64,000 nucleotides of DNA from AEGEAN-183 sp964614345 (GCA_964614345.1 CAZTLP010000002.1:1-64000); one strand, 5' to 3'. Counted from the stretch's first letter, positions 31,738 to 40,851 are shown. Notes: generated by a model not told the origin, from the letters alone. Made by a program: numbers and translations.

Positions 31738-32750
31738 AAATTTTCTTTAAGTTTTTGCGTTAACAAAGGAGCTACCCTTTCTTTTAGATAGTTAGAAACT
31801 TCATTAAGCTCTTGGTATTTCATTGAAGTATCCATCACAAAATTTAGAGTTTTAGGTAAGTCCGACAATCTAAAAGATTTTCCATCCCTTAAGTGGAGTC
31901 TCGATAATGTTCCTAAAATTCTTAATTGTCTTTGAAGACCAGTTAAGTCAAATGATTTTCTTGGGTTTTTAATGGTTCTTACCTGCTTAAGACCGAGTTC
32001 ATTTGATCTACTTAAGTATTCTTCTAATAAGGTATTTAATTCCTCATCCTTTATTTTCAAATAAAGATCTTTAAATAGAGCTGAAGGATCAAGAAATATA
32101 GGACCGTAAACAGCATCTTGGAAATCTAATACACCTGCATTTCCATCTTGGAGAATCATGAGATTTCTACTTTCGAAATCAAAATGGCACAATACTTTTG
32201 GTTGCTCTTTTAAGTCCTGAATAACAACCTTATAAAGATTAGAAAATAAGTCTGTTTCCTCTCTTCCAATCTGCATACCCAGCAAGTCTTTCAGAAACCA
32301 ATCTTCAAATAAGATCATTTGGTTTCTCAAATCTCTTTCTTCAAGTACAGGTATATTTGCATCTTTTTGACAAAGTTGAATATTAATCATCTCATCGATA
32401 GCTGCTGAAAAAAGATGATGAAAATTTCTCTTATTTAATTTGAACTGATAGGAATCATCTCCAAAGTCTTCGACCAACATCCAGCCACTTTCTAAATCAA
32501 AATAAAAAACTTCTGGTACTGTTACTCCATTATTTCGGAAATAATTTGATAAAAAAATAAATTGTTCGTTGAGCTCTGTTTCAGGAGGAGAAAAGACGCC
32601 GATCAGACTGTTCCCTTTTCCTTTAAGTCTAAAATACTCTCTGGTACTTGCTTCCTGTCTAAGAGCTTCAATTTCAAACATTTCAGGTTTACCAGAACCT
32701 TTCAATTTTTCATTTGACCATTCAAACAGCCCTTCTTTTAATAAAGACAT
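31734..32750 (-). CDS. amgK: N-acetylmuramate/N-acetylglucosamine kinase (AmgK)
   Basis: The 338-residue protein has an aminoglycoside-phosphotransferase-like kinase fold. The catalytic loop C-H-F-D-F-E-S-R-N is near residue 195 and the metal motif V-L-D-F-Q-D-A near 215. AmgK phosphorylates the anomeric hydroxyl of MurNAc for recycling and works with MurU. I use the ATG at 32750, since the codon three bases upstream is TTG. It is divergent from lptD, as in Pseudomonas. Confidence 0.88.
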   Translation of the reverse strand: MSLLKEGLFEWSNEKLKGSGKPEMFEIEALRQEASTREYFRLKGKGNSLIGVFSPPETELNEQFIFLSNYFRNNGVTVPEVFYFDLESGWMLVEDFGDDSYQFKLNKRNFHHLFSAAIDEMINIQLCQKDANIPVLEERDLRNQMILFEDWFLKDLLGMQIGREETDLFSNLYKVVIQDLKEQPKVLCHFDFESRNLMILQDGNAGVLDFQDAVYGPIFLDPSALFKDLYLKIKDEELNTLLEEYLSRSNELGLKQVRTIKNPRKSFDLTGLQRQLRILGTLSRLHLRDGKSFRLSDLPKTLNFVMDTSMKYQELNEVSNYLKERVAPLLTQKLKENL

Positions 32751-32785
32751 CAACTCTTTCTCAGATTAATTTATTTTAGCTCTTG

Positions 32786-32806
32786 ATTATAACTAAGTCT
32801 TAGTTA
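32786..32806 (-). promoter_or_regulatory. Candidate amgK promoter element with perfect 17-bp palindrome
   Basis: On the minus strand a perfect TATAAT lies at 32791-32786. Touching it upstream is a perfect 8-1-8 inverted repeat, TAACTAAG-T-CTTAGTTA at 32790-32806, placed in the spacer of the amgK promoter. No good -35 box is visible (TCTTTA at 17 bases). The palindrome looks like a site for a dimeric regulator and could affect both amgK and the divergent lptD. The regulator is unknown. Confidence 0.45.
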
Positions 32807-32825
32807 GTTAAAGAAATAAGCCCGT

Positions 32826-32852
32826 GAACCTTTGCTTATCTTTATAATCTAA
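32826..32852 (+). promoter_or_regulatory. Candidate lptD promoter (sigma-E-like, overlapping a TATAAT)
   Basis: GAACCT (32826-32831) is 16 bases from TCTAA (32848-32852), close to the envelope-stress sigma-E consensus (GAACTT, about 16, TCNAA). E. coli lptD-surA is under sigma-E control, which makes the match notable. A perfect TATAAT at 32843-32848 overlaps it but has no good -35. In both cases transcription would start within about ten bases of the lptD ATG at 32861, giving a nearly leaderless message, which weakens or complicates the call. Confidence 0.35.
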
Positions 32853-32860
32853 CGACATCT

Positions 32861-35083
32861 ATGTTTTTTCGAAGAAAATTCTTATTAGTTGCTCTGAGTT
32901 TCGTTGTTTTATTGATCTCAATGGGAACCATTCATAGTTCTGAAAGAGAAGAAATCAAGATAAAGACTATCGAAGCTGAGACTATTTCTAATGATAAAGA
33001 TGGAAATTTGATCTTGAAGGGAAACGTAATAATTAACACAAATCTTCTTTCCTTTTCATCTTCGAGTGCTCTATTAAATGAATCAGAGGGATTATTGGAA
33101 TTAGTTGGCGATGTTGAAGTACTTTCCGATAACTTCGAAGTAAATTCTTCTGAAATGGAAGCAAACTTAAACCTACAAACCTTTTTAGCTAAATCCACTG
33201 AAATTAATGATAAAAATTCTAATTTTGGTTCGACAGAGGAGCTTGTTATTAAAACGTCAGGAGATGTCGAACTCATTAATACTTTGGTGACTAGTTGTTC
33301 AAAAGAAGATCCAGCCTGGACAATATTAACTAGGAGTATCACTTATTTAGATGAACCTAAAAATGTAGTGATAAAGGGTATTAAATTAAAAATAAAAGAA
33401 ATTCCTATTTTCTATTTCCCGTATGTAAGGACTGCTTTAGGCAATGAGAGAATGTCTGGTTTCTTAACACCAGGATTAAATCAAACTCGCAATGGCGTAG
33501 ATATCTCTTTGCCTTATTATTTTAATTTAGCTGAAAATTATGACTTAGTATTAACCCCAAGATACTTCTCTTCAAGAGGATCTGGCTTAGCTTCAAATTT
33601 TCGTTATTTAAACACTAAATTTACTGGAGAAATTAATGTCTCAGGATTATCTGGTGATAAAAGATACAAGAAAGAAACTGGTAAAGGGGACTCTAGATGG
33701 AATGCATCTTGGCAGAATGAGGCTGTCTTCAGTAAAAACTTGTATTCAAATATAAATTTTCAATCTACAAGTGATGAATATTTTTTTAGAGATATAGGAA
33801 ATGATCAGTTTGGTGAAACCAGAACAAGCTATTTACCTAGAAAGTTCAGCCTAACTTGGAAGAATCCTTTCCTAAAAATTAATCTGGGTATAAATAGATA
33901 TCAAATACTTAACCCTTTCTTTTTTGAGGAATATAAGTCTAAACCAAACTTAACCATCCAAACTTATTTATCAAGAAAAGATTTATCCTTTTCTATTTTT
34001 GCCAGTAAAAGTAAGTTTGAATTAGATCAAATTAATCCCATTAGAAGCTCTTATGAAGAAGTGGATCGTTTATTTCTATCCCCAACAATAACCTTTAGAA
34101 AAAACCTTCCCAGCTCCACTTTTTTATTTTCTACCGGGGCAACTTATATCAAACATAATTTTAATTCTTTACAAGAGAGTAAATCCTCACCGTGGGTTGA
34201 AATGAAATACAGCGTCTTCTTAGATAAAGTAAATAAGAATCAGGTTTCTAGCCTAATCCCAGTAATAAAATATGTTTTTGTTGAGGATAGTTATAAGAAC
34301 CAGACTAATCTAATTGATTCACGAATAATCTCTTTGGATTATTCAACTATATTTCAAAGAGGCAGATTTGTAGGACTGGATAGATTTTCAGAAAATAATA
34401 AAATTGTTGTCGGACTTGAGAGAGTTTCAAGTGCATTGGATAGAGACTCCTTTAACTCTGTATCAATAGGAAAAGCCTTTTATCTTGAGGACAGAACATA
34501 TTATGAAGATTCCTCTGTTATTAGAGATTCTTCTCCCTTGGTTGCAGAATTTAAAACAAAATTAAGAGGAAATATTTGGTCAAAGAGTTTATTTGAATGG
34601 GATGATGAATCAAAGAAACTAAATTTAGCTAGTTTTGGTTTTTCTTACCAAAAAAATGATCACAAAAGAATCGAATTTAGGTCAATTTATAGAAGACAAG
34701 ATCCAAATAAAACTTACATCCCATGGGTTGATAAAGATATGAAAACTAATCATAGTGAATTAATTACGCAATGGCCCGTGTCTAAATCTATTAATCTATT
34801 TGCTAGGTGGCAAAAGGATCATGAAAGTAATAAGTCCAATGATATTTTATTTGGGTTTGAGTATTCTAATTGCTGCCTAAAATGGGGCTTAATGAATAGA
34901 AAGTGGATAGAAGAAGACTATTTTTCTTGGAAAAACAATTATACCTCTTCTTTTCAAGCACTTTCTCAAGGCCTAGATCCATCAATAGAGAGAAGCAAAA
35001 CTTATGTTTTTTTTGAACTGAAAAACATCGGAAGATTGGGTAAGGAAATATCTAAAGCTCTATCTTCAACTAAATTAGAATAA
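32861..35083 (+). CDS. lptD: LPS-assembly outer membrane protein LptD
   Basis: The 740-residue protein inserts lipopolysaccharide into the outer leaflet. A signal peptide (about 1-26) is followed by the periplasmic OstA/jellyroll domain (about 30-160) and a 26-strand beta-barrel rich in alternating aromatic residues. Only three cysteines remain, Cys146 and the pair Cys671-Cys672. The N-terminal cysteine that forms one of the two disulfides in E. coli is missing. No Shine-Dalgarno sequence precedes the ATG. The lptD-surA-pdxA-rsmA-apaH order is conserved in gammaproteobacteria. Confidence 0.95.
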   Translation: MFFRRKFLLVALSFVVLLISMGTIHSSEREEIKIKTIEAETISNDKDGNLILKGNVIINTNLLSFSSSSALLNESEGLLELVGDVEVLSDNFEVNSSEMEANLNLQTFLAKSTEINDKNSNFGSTEELVIKTSGDVELINTLVTSCSKEDPAWTILTRSITYLDEPKNVVIKGIKLKIKEIPIFYFPYVRTALGNERMSGFLTPGLNQTRNGVDISLPYYFNLAENYDLVLTPRYFSSRGSGLASNFRYLNTKFTGEINVSGLSGDKRYKKETGKGDSRWNASWQNEAVFSKNLYSNINFQSTSDEYFFRDIGNDQFGETRTSYLPRKFSLTWKNPFLKINLGINRYQILNPFFFEEYKSKPNLTIQTYLSRKDLSFSIFASKSKFELDQINPIRSSYEEVDRLFLSPTITFRKNLPSSTFLFSTGATYIKHNFNSLQESKSSPWVEMKYSVFLDKVNKNQVSSLIPVIKYVFVEDSYKNQTNLIDSRIISLDYSTIFQRGRFVGLDRFSENNKIVVGLERVSSALDRDSFNSVSIGKAFYLEDRTYYEDSSVIRDSSPLVAEFKTKLRGNIWSKSLFEWDDESKKLNLASFGFSYQKNDHKRIEFRSIYRRQDPNKTYIPWVDKDMKTNHSELITQWPVSKSINLFARWQKDHESNKSNDILFGFEYSNCCLKWGLMNRKWIEEDYFSWKNNYTSSFQALSQGLDPSIERSKTYVFFELKNIGRLGKEISKALSSTKLE

Positions 35084-35130
35084 TTGCATCCAGATGTAAC
35101 TAAGAAGACAATAGCACCTTATTAAATAGT

Positions 35131-36441
35131 ATGAAGAAAAAATATCAGAAGAAATTTATCTTATCATTAACAATTGGACTGTTTTTTTGTCTTTTCTATG
35201 TTGAAAAAATAGAAGCAAAAATTGAACTCCTAGATAGGGTGGTGGCTGTGGTTGATTCCGGTGTTGTAATGGAATCACAACTTAACCATAGAGTACAAGA
35301 TATTATTGGCAGGTTAAGGAATGATGGTGTGGAATTGCCTCCTAAAGAAGTATTGGAAGAACAGGTTCTTGAGAGATTAATTATAGAAGAAATCCAACTT
35401 CAAATTGGAGATCAGGCAGGGGTAAAAATAAGTGATGCTGAATTAAATCGTGCTCTTTCGATGATTGCTTCTGAAAATTCTATGAATTTAGAACAGTTCA
35501 AAGAAAGTCTAGATGCTAACAATGACTCTTATGTTAAGTTGCGTGATCAGGTAAGAAAAGAACTAATTATCCAAAGAGTCCAGAGAGGTAAAGTTGGTGC
35601 AAACATCGAGATTTCTGAACAAGAAATTGAGAACTTCCTAAATTCTGAAGAAGGAAGATCAAGGCTTGCGGAGCAATATAATGTACAACAAATCCTTCTT
35701 TCAGTAAGCAGTTCAGCCCCCGAAAACGAAGTTAATTTAGTTAAAGAAAAAGGAGCTGACCTAATCAAGAGATACAAAGAAGGAGAAAGTTTTGAAAAAT
35801 TAGCGGCGACCTATTCGTCGGATCAAAATGCGTTAGAAGGTGGGAGTCTGGGCTGGAGAAAATCTTCTGAATTGCCCACATTATTTTCAGATGTTGTTGT
35901 AAAAATGAAAGTGGGAGAAGTGTCTGAATTAATAAGAAGTGGAGCGGGATTTCATATTATTAGATTATTAGAGAAAAGAGGTGATGCAGTTAAGTTTGAA
36001 GACCAAACATTGGTCAGACATATTTTGATACAAAGTTCTGAAATTAGATCTGAAAATCAAACCAAAGAACTAATTAATGATATATATCAGGAACTTATTG
36101 ATGGAGAAGATTTCAAACAGCTAGCCAGACAGCACTCAGAAGATCCGGGTTCAAAGATGGAAGGAGGGGATCTGGGTTGGAGTTCACCAGATTCATTTGA
36201 TCCGGCGTTTGAAGCGGTGATGAATTCGGTGGACATAGGAGAAATATCTAAACCCTTCCAATCAAGTTTTGGTTGGCATATCTTAGAAGTTCTTGACAGA
36301 AGAAATGAAGATATCAGTGACGAAGTAAGAAAAAATAGAGCCTATTCCATTATCTTCAATAGAAAGTTTGAACAAGAACTTCAAAGGACTTTAATAGAAT
36401 TAAGATCAGAATCCTACGTAGATATTAAATTAAACACATGA
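35131..36441 (+). CDS. surA: Periplasmic chaperone/peptidyl-prolyl isomerase SurA
   Basis: The 436-residue protein has a signal peptide ending near residue 29 (I-E-A-K). The SurA N-domain follows with L-L-D-R-V-V-A-V-V-D, then two parvulin domains, each marked by Y-N-V-Q-Q-I-L or L-V-R-H-I-L at the start, a S-x-D/E-x-x-A/S-x-x-x-G-G-D/S-L-G-W strand, and F-H-I-I or W-H-I-L at the end. It escorts outer membrane proteins, LptD included, across the periplasm. It lies between lptD (47-base gap) and pdxA (four-base overlap). Confidence 0.96.
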   Translation: MKKKYQKKFILSLTIGLFFCLFYVEKIEAKIELLDRVVAVVDSGVVMESQLNHRVQDIIGRLRNDGVELPPKEVLEEQVLERLIIEEIQLQIGDQAGVKISDAELNRALSMIASENSMNLEQFKESLDANNDSYVKLRDQVRKELIIQRVQRGKVGANIEISEQEIENFLNSEEGRSRLAEQYNVQQILLSVSSSAPENEVNLVKEKGADLIKRYKEGESFEKLAATYSSDQNALEGGSLGWRKSSELPTLFSDVVVKMKVGEVSELIRSGAGFHIIRLLEKRGDAVKFEDQTLVRHILIQSSEIRSENQTKELINDIYQELIDGEDFKQLARQHSEDPGSKMEGGDLGWSSPDSFDPAFEAVMNSVDIGEISKPFQSSFGWHILEVLDRRNEDISDEVRKNRAYSIIFNRKFEQELQRTLIELRSESYVDIKLNT

Positions 36442-37412
36442 TAAAACTGGCTGTCTCACCAGGAGATCCAGCTGGTATAGGCCCTGATATTTGCATCAAA
36501 GCATTTGGACTAAATAAAGACTTAGATTTTTCCCCCGTTGTATTTGGAGACATAAACCTTTTCAAGGAAAGAGCTCAAAATTTAGAAGTAGATATTCAAA
36601 TCAGAGAATATAAAGGTCAAACAGATCTAGACAGTAAAAGTTTTTGGATTTTACCCTACCCTCTCGATGTAAAAGTAGAACCGGGTCAGCCTAATTCTAA
36701 TTATGGCGGTTACCTGATAAAAGTCTTGGAAGATGCAACGAATTTAACCTTAAAAAATGAATTTGATGCCTTAGTAACGGGACCTTTAAATAAAGAATTG
36801 ATTAATAAAGCTGGGATAAATTTCTCTGGCCATACTGAAGTTCTAGCTGATCTTTCAAATACTCCTAAAGTTGTAATGATGTTGACTTGCGATAACCTTA
36901 AAGTAGCACTAGCGACAACGCATGTACCTTTAAGTGAAGTACCACAACTGATTACACATGAACATCTATGTGAATGTTTAACTATTTTAAATAATGACCT
37001 TAAGCTTAAGTGGGGCTATGCCAATCCTTGTATTAAGGTTTTGGGATTAAACCCTCATGCCGGAGATGGTGGGTATCTGGGCAAGGAGGATCAAGAAATA
37101 ATAGCTCCAGTAATTGAATACCTTAAAACAAAGGGGCTAAATCTCATCGGGCCAGTTTCTGCTGACACAGCCTTTGTAGGAAAAAACTCAGAACAAATAG
37201 ATGCTTACCTTGCTATGTACCATGATCAAGGCCTTCCGGTTTTAAAAACTGCAGGTTTTGGCAATTCGGTTAATATTACTTTGGGACTACCATTCATTAG
37301 AACTTCAGTTGATCACGGTACAGCTTATGACATGGCTGGAAGAAAAGATGTAGATGAGAACAGCCTTCTTGAAGCCACATACTTAGCTTTTAACTTAGCA
37401 ACCCAAAATTAG
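36438..37412 (+). CDS. pdxA: 4-hydroxythreonine-4-phosphate dehydrogenase
   Basis: The 324-residue enzyme oxidises 4-phosphohydroxythreonine in pyridoxal phosphate synthesis. Visible features are S-P-G-D-P-A-G-I-G-P-D near residue 7, V-T-G-P-L-N-K near 115, F-S-G-H-T-E near 130 and Y-H-D-Q-G-L-P near 268, which hold the three metal-binding His. It overlaps the surA stop by four bases. The rsmA GTG begins one base after its own stop. Confidence 0.97.
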   Translation: MIKLAVSPGDPAGIGPDICIKAFGLNKDLDFSPVVFGDINLFKERAQNLEVDIQIREYKGQTDLDSKSFWILPYPLDVKVEPGQPNSNYGGYLIKVLEDATNLTLKNEFDALVTGPLNKELINKAGINFSGHTEVLADLSNTPKVVMMLTCDNLKVALATTHVPLSEVPQLITHEHLCECLTILNNDLKLKWGYANPCIKVLGLNPHAGDGGYLGKEDQEIIAPVIEYLKTKGLNLIGPVSADTAFVGKNSEQIDAYLAMYHDQGLPVLKTAGFGNSVNITLGLPFIRTSVDHGTAYDMAGRKDVDENSLLEATYLAFNLATQN

Positions 37413-37413
37413 A

Positions 37414-38202
37414 GTGATAAGAGCAAAAAAAAGTTTAGGTCAAAACTTTTTGACGGATGAGATAATCATTAACCGTTTATTGAAAACTGTAAGCCCCAAA
37501 AAGCAAGACAGCTTTTTTGAGGTAGGATCGGGTCGAGGTGAAATCACGAGAAAGATAACACCAATTGTAAGAAGACTAGATGCTGTCGAAATAGATAAAG
37601 ATCTAATCCTAAACTTAAGAAGACTTGAATCTGAGTTTACTAACCTAACGATTCACGAAAATAGTGTTTTAAATATGCGCTTAGGGGAACTTTCTGAAGA
37701 AGAGCTAAAGTTCCGTGTCATAGGTAATTTACCTTACAACTTATCCTCCAAGATTATGCTTTGGACTTTTAGTAACAGTGAACATATTTTAGATATCCAC
37801 TACATGTTTCAAAAAGAATTTGGAGAAAGGTTGGTTTCTATTCCTGGAAAGAAATCTTACGGAAGGCTGAGCGTCATAACCCAATACCTTTTTGAGTGCG
37901 AAGCCTTATTTAAAATTTTACCTGAAAGTTTTTCTCCTAAACCTTCAGTTGATAGCATTTTTATTAAATTTCTACCAAAACCTCAGAAAAATATAAACTC
38001 CACAGAAGCAAAACAACTTCAAGAATTTACAAAACTAGTATTTTCTAAGCGAAGAAAAAAAATATCTACTTCTTGTAAAAATATTATAAATTCAAACCAA
38101 TTTATTGATTTAGGAATTAATCCAGATAGTCGACCAGAATCATTGGGGTTGAGCGAGTTTTTGAAAATTATTAAGTATTTATCAGAAACGAGTAATGGCT
38201 AA
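37414..38202 (+). CDS. rsmA: 16S rRNA dimethyladenosine transferase (KsgA)
   Basis: The 262-residue enzyme dimethylates A1518 and A1519 in the 3' hairpin of 16S rRNA. It opens with A-K-K-S-L-G-Q-N-F-L and has the SAM loop V-G-S-G-R-G-E near 38 and the catalytic N-L-P-Y near 104. It starts with GTG at 37414, immediately after pdxA. Its end overlaps apaH by eight bases (ATGGCTAA). The apaG gene that often follows is missing. Confidence 0.96.
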   Translation: MIRAKKSLGQNFLTDEIIINRLLKTVSPKKQDSFFEVGSGRGEITRKITPIVRRLDAVEIDKDLILNLRRLESEFTNLTIHENSVLNMRLGELSEEELKFRVIGNLPYNLSSKIMLWTFSNSEHILDIHYMFQKEFGERLVSIPGKKSYGRLSVITQYLFECEALFKILPESFSPKPSVDSIFIKFLPKPQKNINSTEAKQLQEFTKLVFSKRRKKISTSCKNIINSNQFIDLGINPDSRPESLGLSEFLKIIKYLSETSNG

Positions 38203-39034
38203 CTACGCAATAGGCGATGTGCAAGGTTGTTTCCTTGAACTAAAAGGACTTTTAGATCTAATTAATTTTGATCCAAGTTATGACAAGATTTGGTTTGTGG
38301 GTGATCTTATTAACAGGGGGCCTGATTCACTCCGAACAATTGAATTTATTTATGAAATAAAAGACTCTTGCCACATAGTTCTAGGTAATCACGATATGCA
38401 CTTCTTAGCAATTGCTGATGGTCTAAGAAAGCCCTTTAAAAAAGACACTTTGAATGAATTACTCGAATCAAAGAACCTGAATCTATATAAAAAATGGCTC
38501 AAAGGCCAAGGCTTACTCTATTACGAAGATATACAATGCCAAAAAGGAAATAAAACTTATTTAATGAGTCATGCTGGCATACCCCCTCACTGGTCTTGGC
38601 AAGAAACTTTAGAAGCTGCTGATGAAATAAAAGAAGCTTTAAATGATGAAAATCTTTATAGAGGATATTTAGAGAATATTTATGGAAACCTACCAAATAA
38701 GAGTCATCCGGATTTAAACAGAACAGAACGAATGAGATTGAATACTAATTACTTAACAAGAATGCGATTTTGTAAAATTGATGGGGAGTTGGAACTAGAG
38801 ACCAAGGGTATCTCGTCTATTGAACCTGAGGGGTTTAAGGCTTGGTTTAAACACCCTTTAAAGATCGAGAGAGAAAACCTTCATTTGATTTTTGGTCACT
38901 GGGCAGCTTTGGGTGGCAAAACAGATAATGAAAAGATTACTGCTATAGATACGGGCTGTGTGTGGGGATACAAATTATCTGCATATAGATTGGAAGATAG
39001 TAAAGTCTTTAGTTATGATCGAATAACTAAATAA
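38195..39034 (+). CDS. apaH: Diadenosine tetraphosphatase (symmetrical Ap4A hydrolase)
   Basis: The 279-residue metallophosphatase splits Ap4A into two ADP and in E. coli also removes Np4 caps from RNA. The three metal motifs are I-G-D-V-Q-G near residue 6, V-G-D-L-I-N-R-G near 35 and L-G-N-H-D near 62, with G-H-W near 247. It overlaps rsmA by eight bases, and cca begins two bases after it ends. Confidence 0.96.
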   Translation: MANYAIGDVQGCFLELKGLLDLINFDPSYDKIWFVGDLINRGPDSLRTIEFIYEIKDSCHIVLGNHDMHFLAIADGLRKPFKKDTLNELLESKNLNLYKKWLKGQGLLYYEDIQCQKGNKTYLMSHAGIPPHWSWQETLEAADEIKEALNDENLYRGYLENIYGNLPNKSHPDLNRTERMRLNTNYLTRMRFCKIDGELELETKGISSIEPEGFKAWFKHPLKIERENLHLIFGHWAALGGKTDNEKITAIDTGCVWGYKLSAYRLEDSKVFSYDRITK

Positions 39035-39035
39035 A

Positions 39036-40124
39036 ATGGAAATATATCTTGTTGGTGGTGCTGTAAGAGATACTCTTCTGGGTATTGCGGTTAAAGAAAG
39101 GGACTGGGTAGTGGTAGGAGCTACTAAAGAGGATTTGATTGAACTTGGTTATAAGCAGGTCGGTTCAGATTTCCCTGTTTTCCTTCATCCAGAAACAAAA
39201 GAAGAATATGCACTGGCAAGAACTGAGAGGAAATCAGGCACAGGGCACAAAGGATTTTCTTTTGATACTCAGCCCAATGTTACTTTGGAAGAAGACTTAA
39301 GAAGAAGGGATTTAACAATCAATGCAATGGCTCAATCAGAAGATGGGAGTCTCATAGATCCTTTTAATGGCCAAAAAGACCTAAAAAATAAACTTTTAAA
39401 ACAAGTATCAGATGCTTTTCAGGAAGATCCTCTAAGGGTTTTTAGGGTAGCTCGATTTGCAGCCAAATTAAAACACCTGGGATTCTCAATTGATAGAAAA
39501 ACTATGAATACAATGAATAAACTATCCCTTTCCGGTGAGCTAGAAACTCTTTCAAAAGAAAGGGTCTGGCAAGAAACGTATAAAGCTTTACAAGAAAACA
39601 ACCCAACTGAATACTTTAGAGTTCTTATTGAATCCAAAGCTATCTTAGGATTGAAAAATATACAGAAAATTGATCTAGATATGTTTGAGTTAATTACATC
39701 AAGAATTCCTAAACCCAAATTAAGATGGGCCTCTTTGGCCTCAAACCTTGAATGCGATTTGAATGCCTTAAATAAAGCTTTTGGAGTACCTAAAAAAGTA
39801 CAAGAGTTAAGTTTTATTTATAGAAAATTATATGAATTTACTGTTAAACAAGGTGTTGATGTTGGAAATCATGAAGTATTGGCATTCATTGAGGATGTGG
39901 ATGCATTAAGAAGAATTAAACGTTTCAACAAGGCCTTAGAAATCTTAGAGGCTGCTAAAGCACCCAGTTCACTTAAGGGCAAAGCACTTCCGTGGCAAGA
40001 AATGTCTAAAAAATTAAAAGAAATAAAACCTTCTTCTTCAGAATTGACAGGTACGGAGATTATTGAAGACTTAAGGAATCAAAGATTAAAAGTTATTGAA
40101 ATTGAATTACATAAGCATGGATAA
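39036..40124 (+). CDS. cca: CCA-adding tRNA nucleotidyltransferase, short form without HD site
   Basis: The 362-residue enzyme builds or repairs the CCA end of tRNAs. The head domain is near-identical in pattern to the gammaproteobacterial class II enzyme: V-G-G-A-V-R-D, K-E-R-D-W-V-V-V-G, then R-R-D-L-T-I-N-A-M-A and the amino-acid template E-D-P-L-R-V-F-R-V-A-R-F. The E. coli enzyme (about 412 residues) carries a C-terminal HD phosphohydrolase. Here the C-H-D-L-G position reads A-S-N-L-E and the domain is shorter, so that activity is probably lost. It overlaps the next gene by eight bases. Confidence 0.95.
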   Translation: MEIYLVGGAVRDTLLGIAVKERDWVVVGATKEDLIELGYKQVGSDFPVFLHPETKEEYALARTERKSGTGHKGFSFDTQPNVTLEEDLRRRDLTINAMAQSEDGSLIDPFNGQKDLKNKLLKQVSDAFQEDPLRVFRVARFAAKLKHLGFSIDRKTMNTMNKLSLSGELETLSKERVWQETYKALQENNPTEYFRVLIESKAILGLKNIQKIDLDMFELITSRIPKPKLRWASLASNLECDLNALNKAFGVPKKVQELSFIYRKLYEFTVKQGVDVGNHEVLAFIEDVDALRRIKRFNKALEILEAAKAPSSLKGKALPWQEMSKKLKEIKPSSSELTGTEIIEDLRNQRLKVIEIELHKHG

Positions 40125-40851
40125 GGAAAAGGTTGTTCTAATAACTGGAGGAGCTAAACGCATTGGCGCTTGTATAGCTAGATACTTCCATGCAAAGGGC
40201 TTTTATGTAATTCTCCACTATAACACTTCAGCTAAAGAGGCAGAGCGACTGAAATCTGATCTGTTATCTGTTAGAAAAAATTCTTGTAGAACTATACAAG
40301 CTAATTTTTCAGACGGGGATTCCATTAATTCCGCTTTAAAAGATATCCTAGATAGTACAGAGAGGTTAGATGTACTGGTTAACAATGCTTCCGGTTTCTT
40401 CCCTACACCAATAGAATCAGCTACGAAAGAAGAGTGGTTAACTCTTTTAGATACAAATGCAACAGTACCTTTGTTGCTAATCAAGTCCTTAAAACCTCTA
40501 TTAGAAGACTCTAAGGGTTGTGTAATTAATATTTCTGACTCTGAAGTAGATTCAGGAATTCCTGAATATAGCCTTTATGCTGCAGCCAAAGCGGCTTTAG
40601 AATCCTTAACTAAATCTCTTGCGAAAGAACTCGCTCCTAAAGTAAGAATTAATGCAATAGCCCCAGGCATAATTCTCTGGCCAGAAGATGGTGGTTTAGA
40701 TGAAGAGAAAAAAGCAGAAATAGTTAATAAAACAGCTTTAGGCAGAGATGGAGAACCAGATGATATCGCATCTGCAACTTACCTTTTATACAGGTCAACC
40801 TATATGACTGGGCAGGTACTAAAAATAGATGGAGGAAGGTCTCCTGGATAA
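40117..40851 (+). CDS. Pteridine-reductase-like SDR (FolM/PTR1 type)
   Basis: The 244-residue protein starts at the ATG at 40117, overlapping the cca stop by eight bases (ATGGATAA). The cofactor loop T-G-G-A-K-R-I-G is the variant with Arg typical of pteridine reductases. N-N-A-S-G-F-F-P-T-P resembles PTR1, and Tyr-x-x-x-Lys appears in Y-A-A-A-K. It should reduce dihydromonapterin or dihydrofolate with NADPH. folB and folK lie 4 kb downstream on the other strand. Confidence 0.8.
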   Translation: MDKEKVVLITGGAKRIGACIARYFHAKGFYVILHYNTSAKEAERLKSDLLSVRKNSCRTIQANFSDGDSINSALKDILDSTERLDVLVNNASGFFPTPIESATKEEWLTLLDTNATVPLLLIKSLKPLLEDSKGCVINISDSEVDSGIPEYSLYAAAKAALESLTKSLAKELAPKVRINAIAPGIILWPEDGGLDEEKKAEIVNKTALGRDGEPDDIASATYLLYRSTYMTGQVLKIDGGRSPG

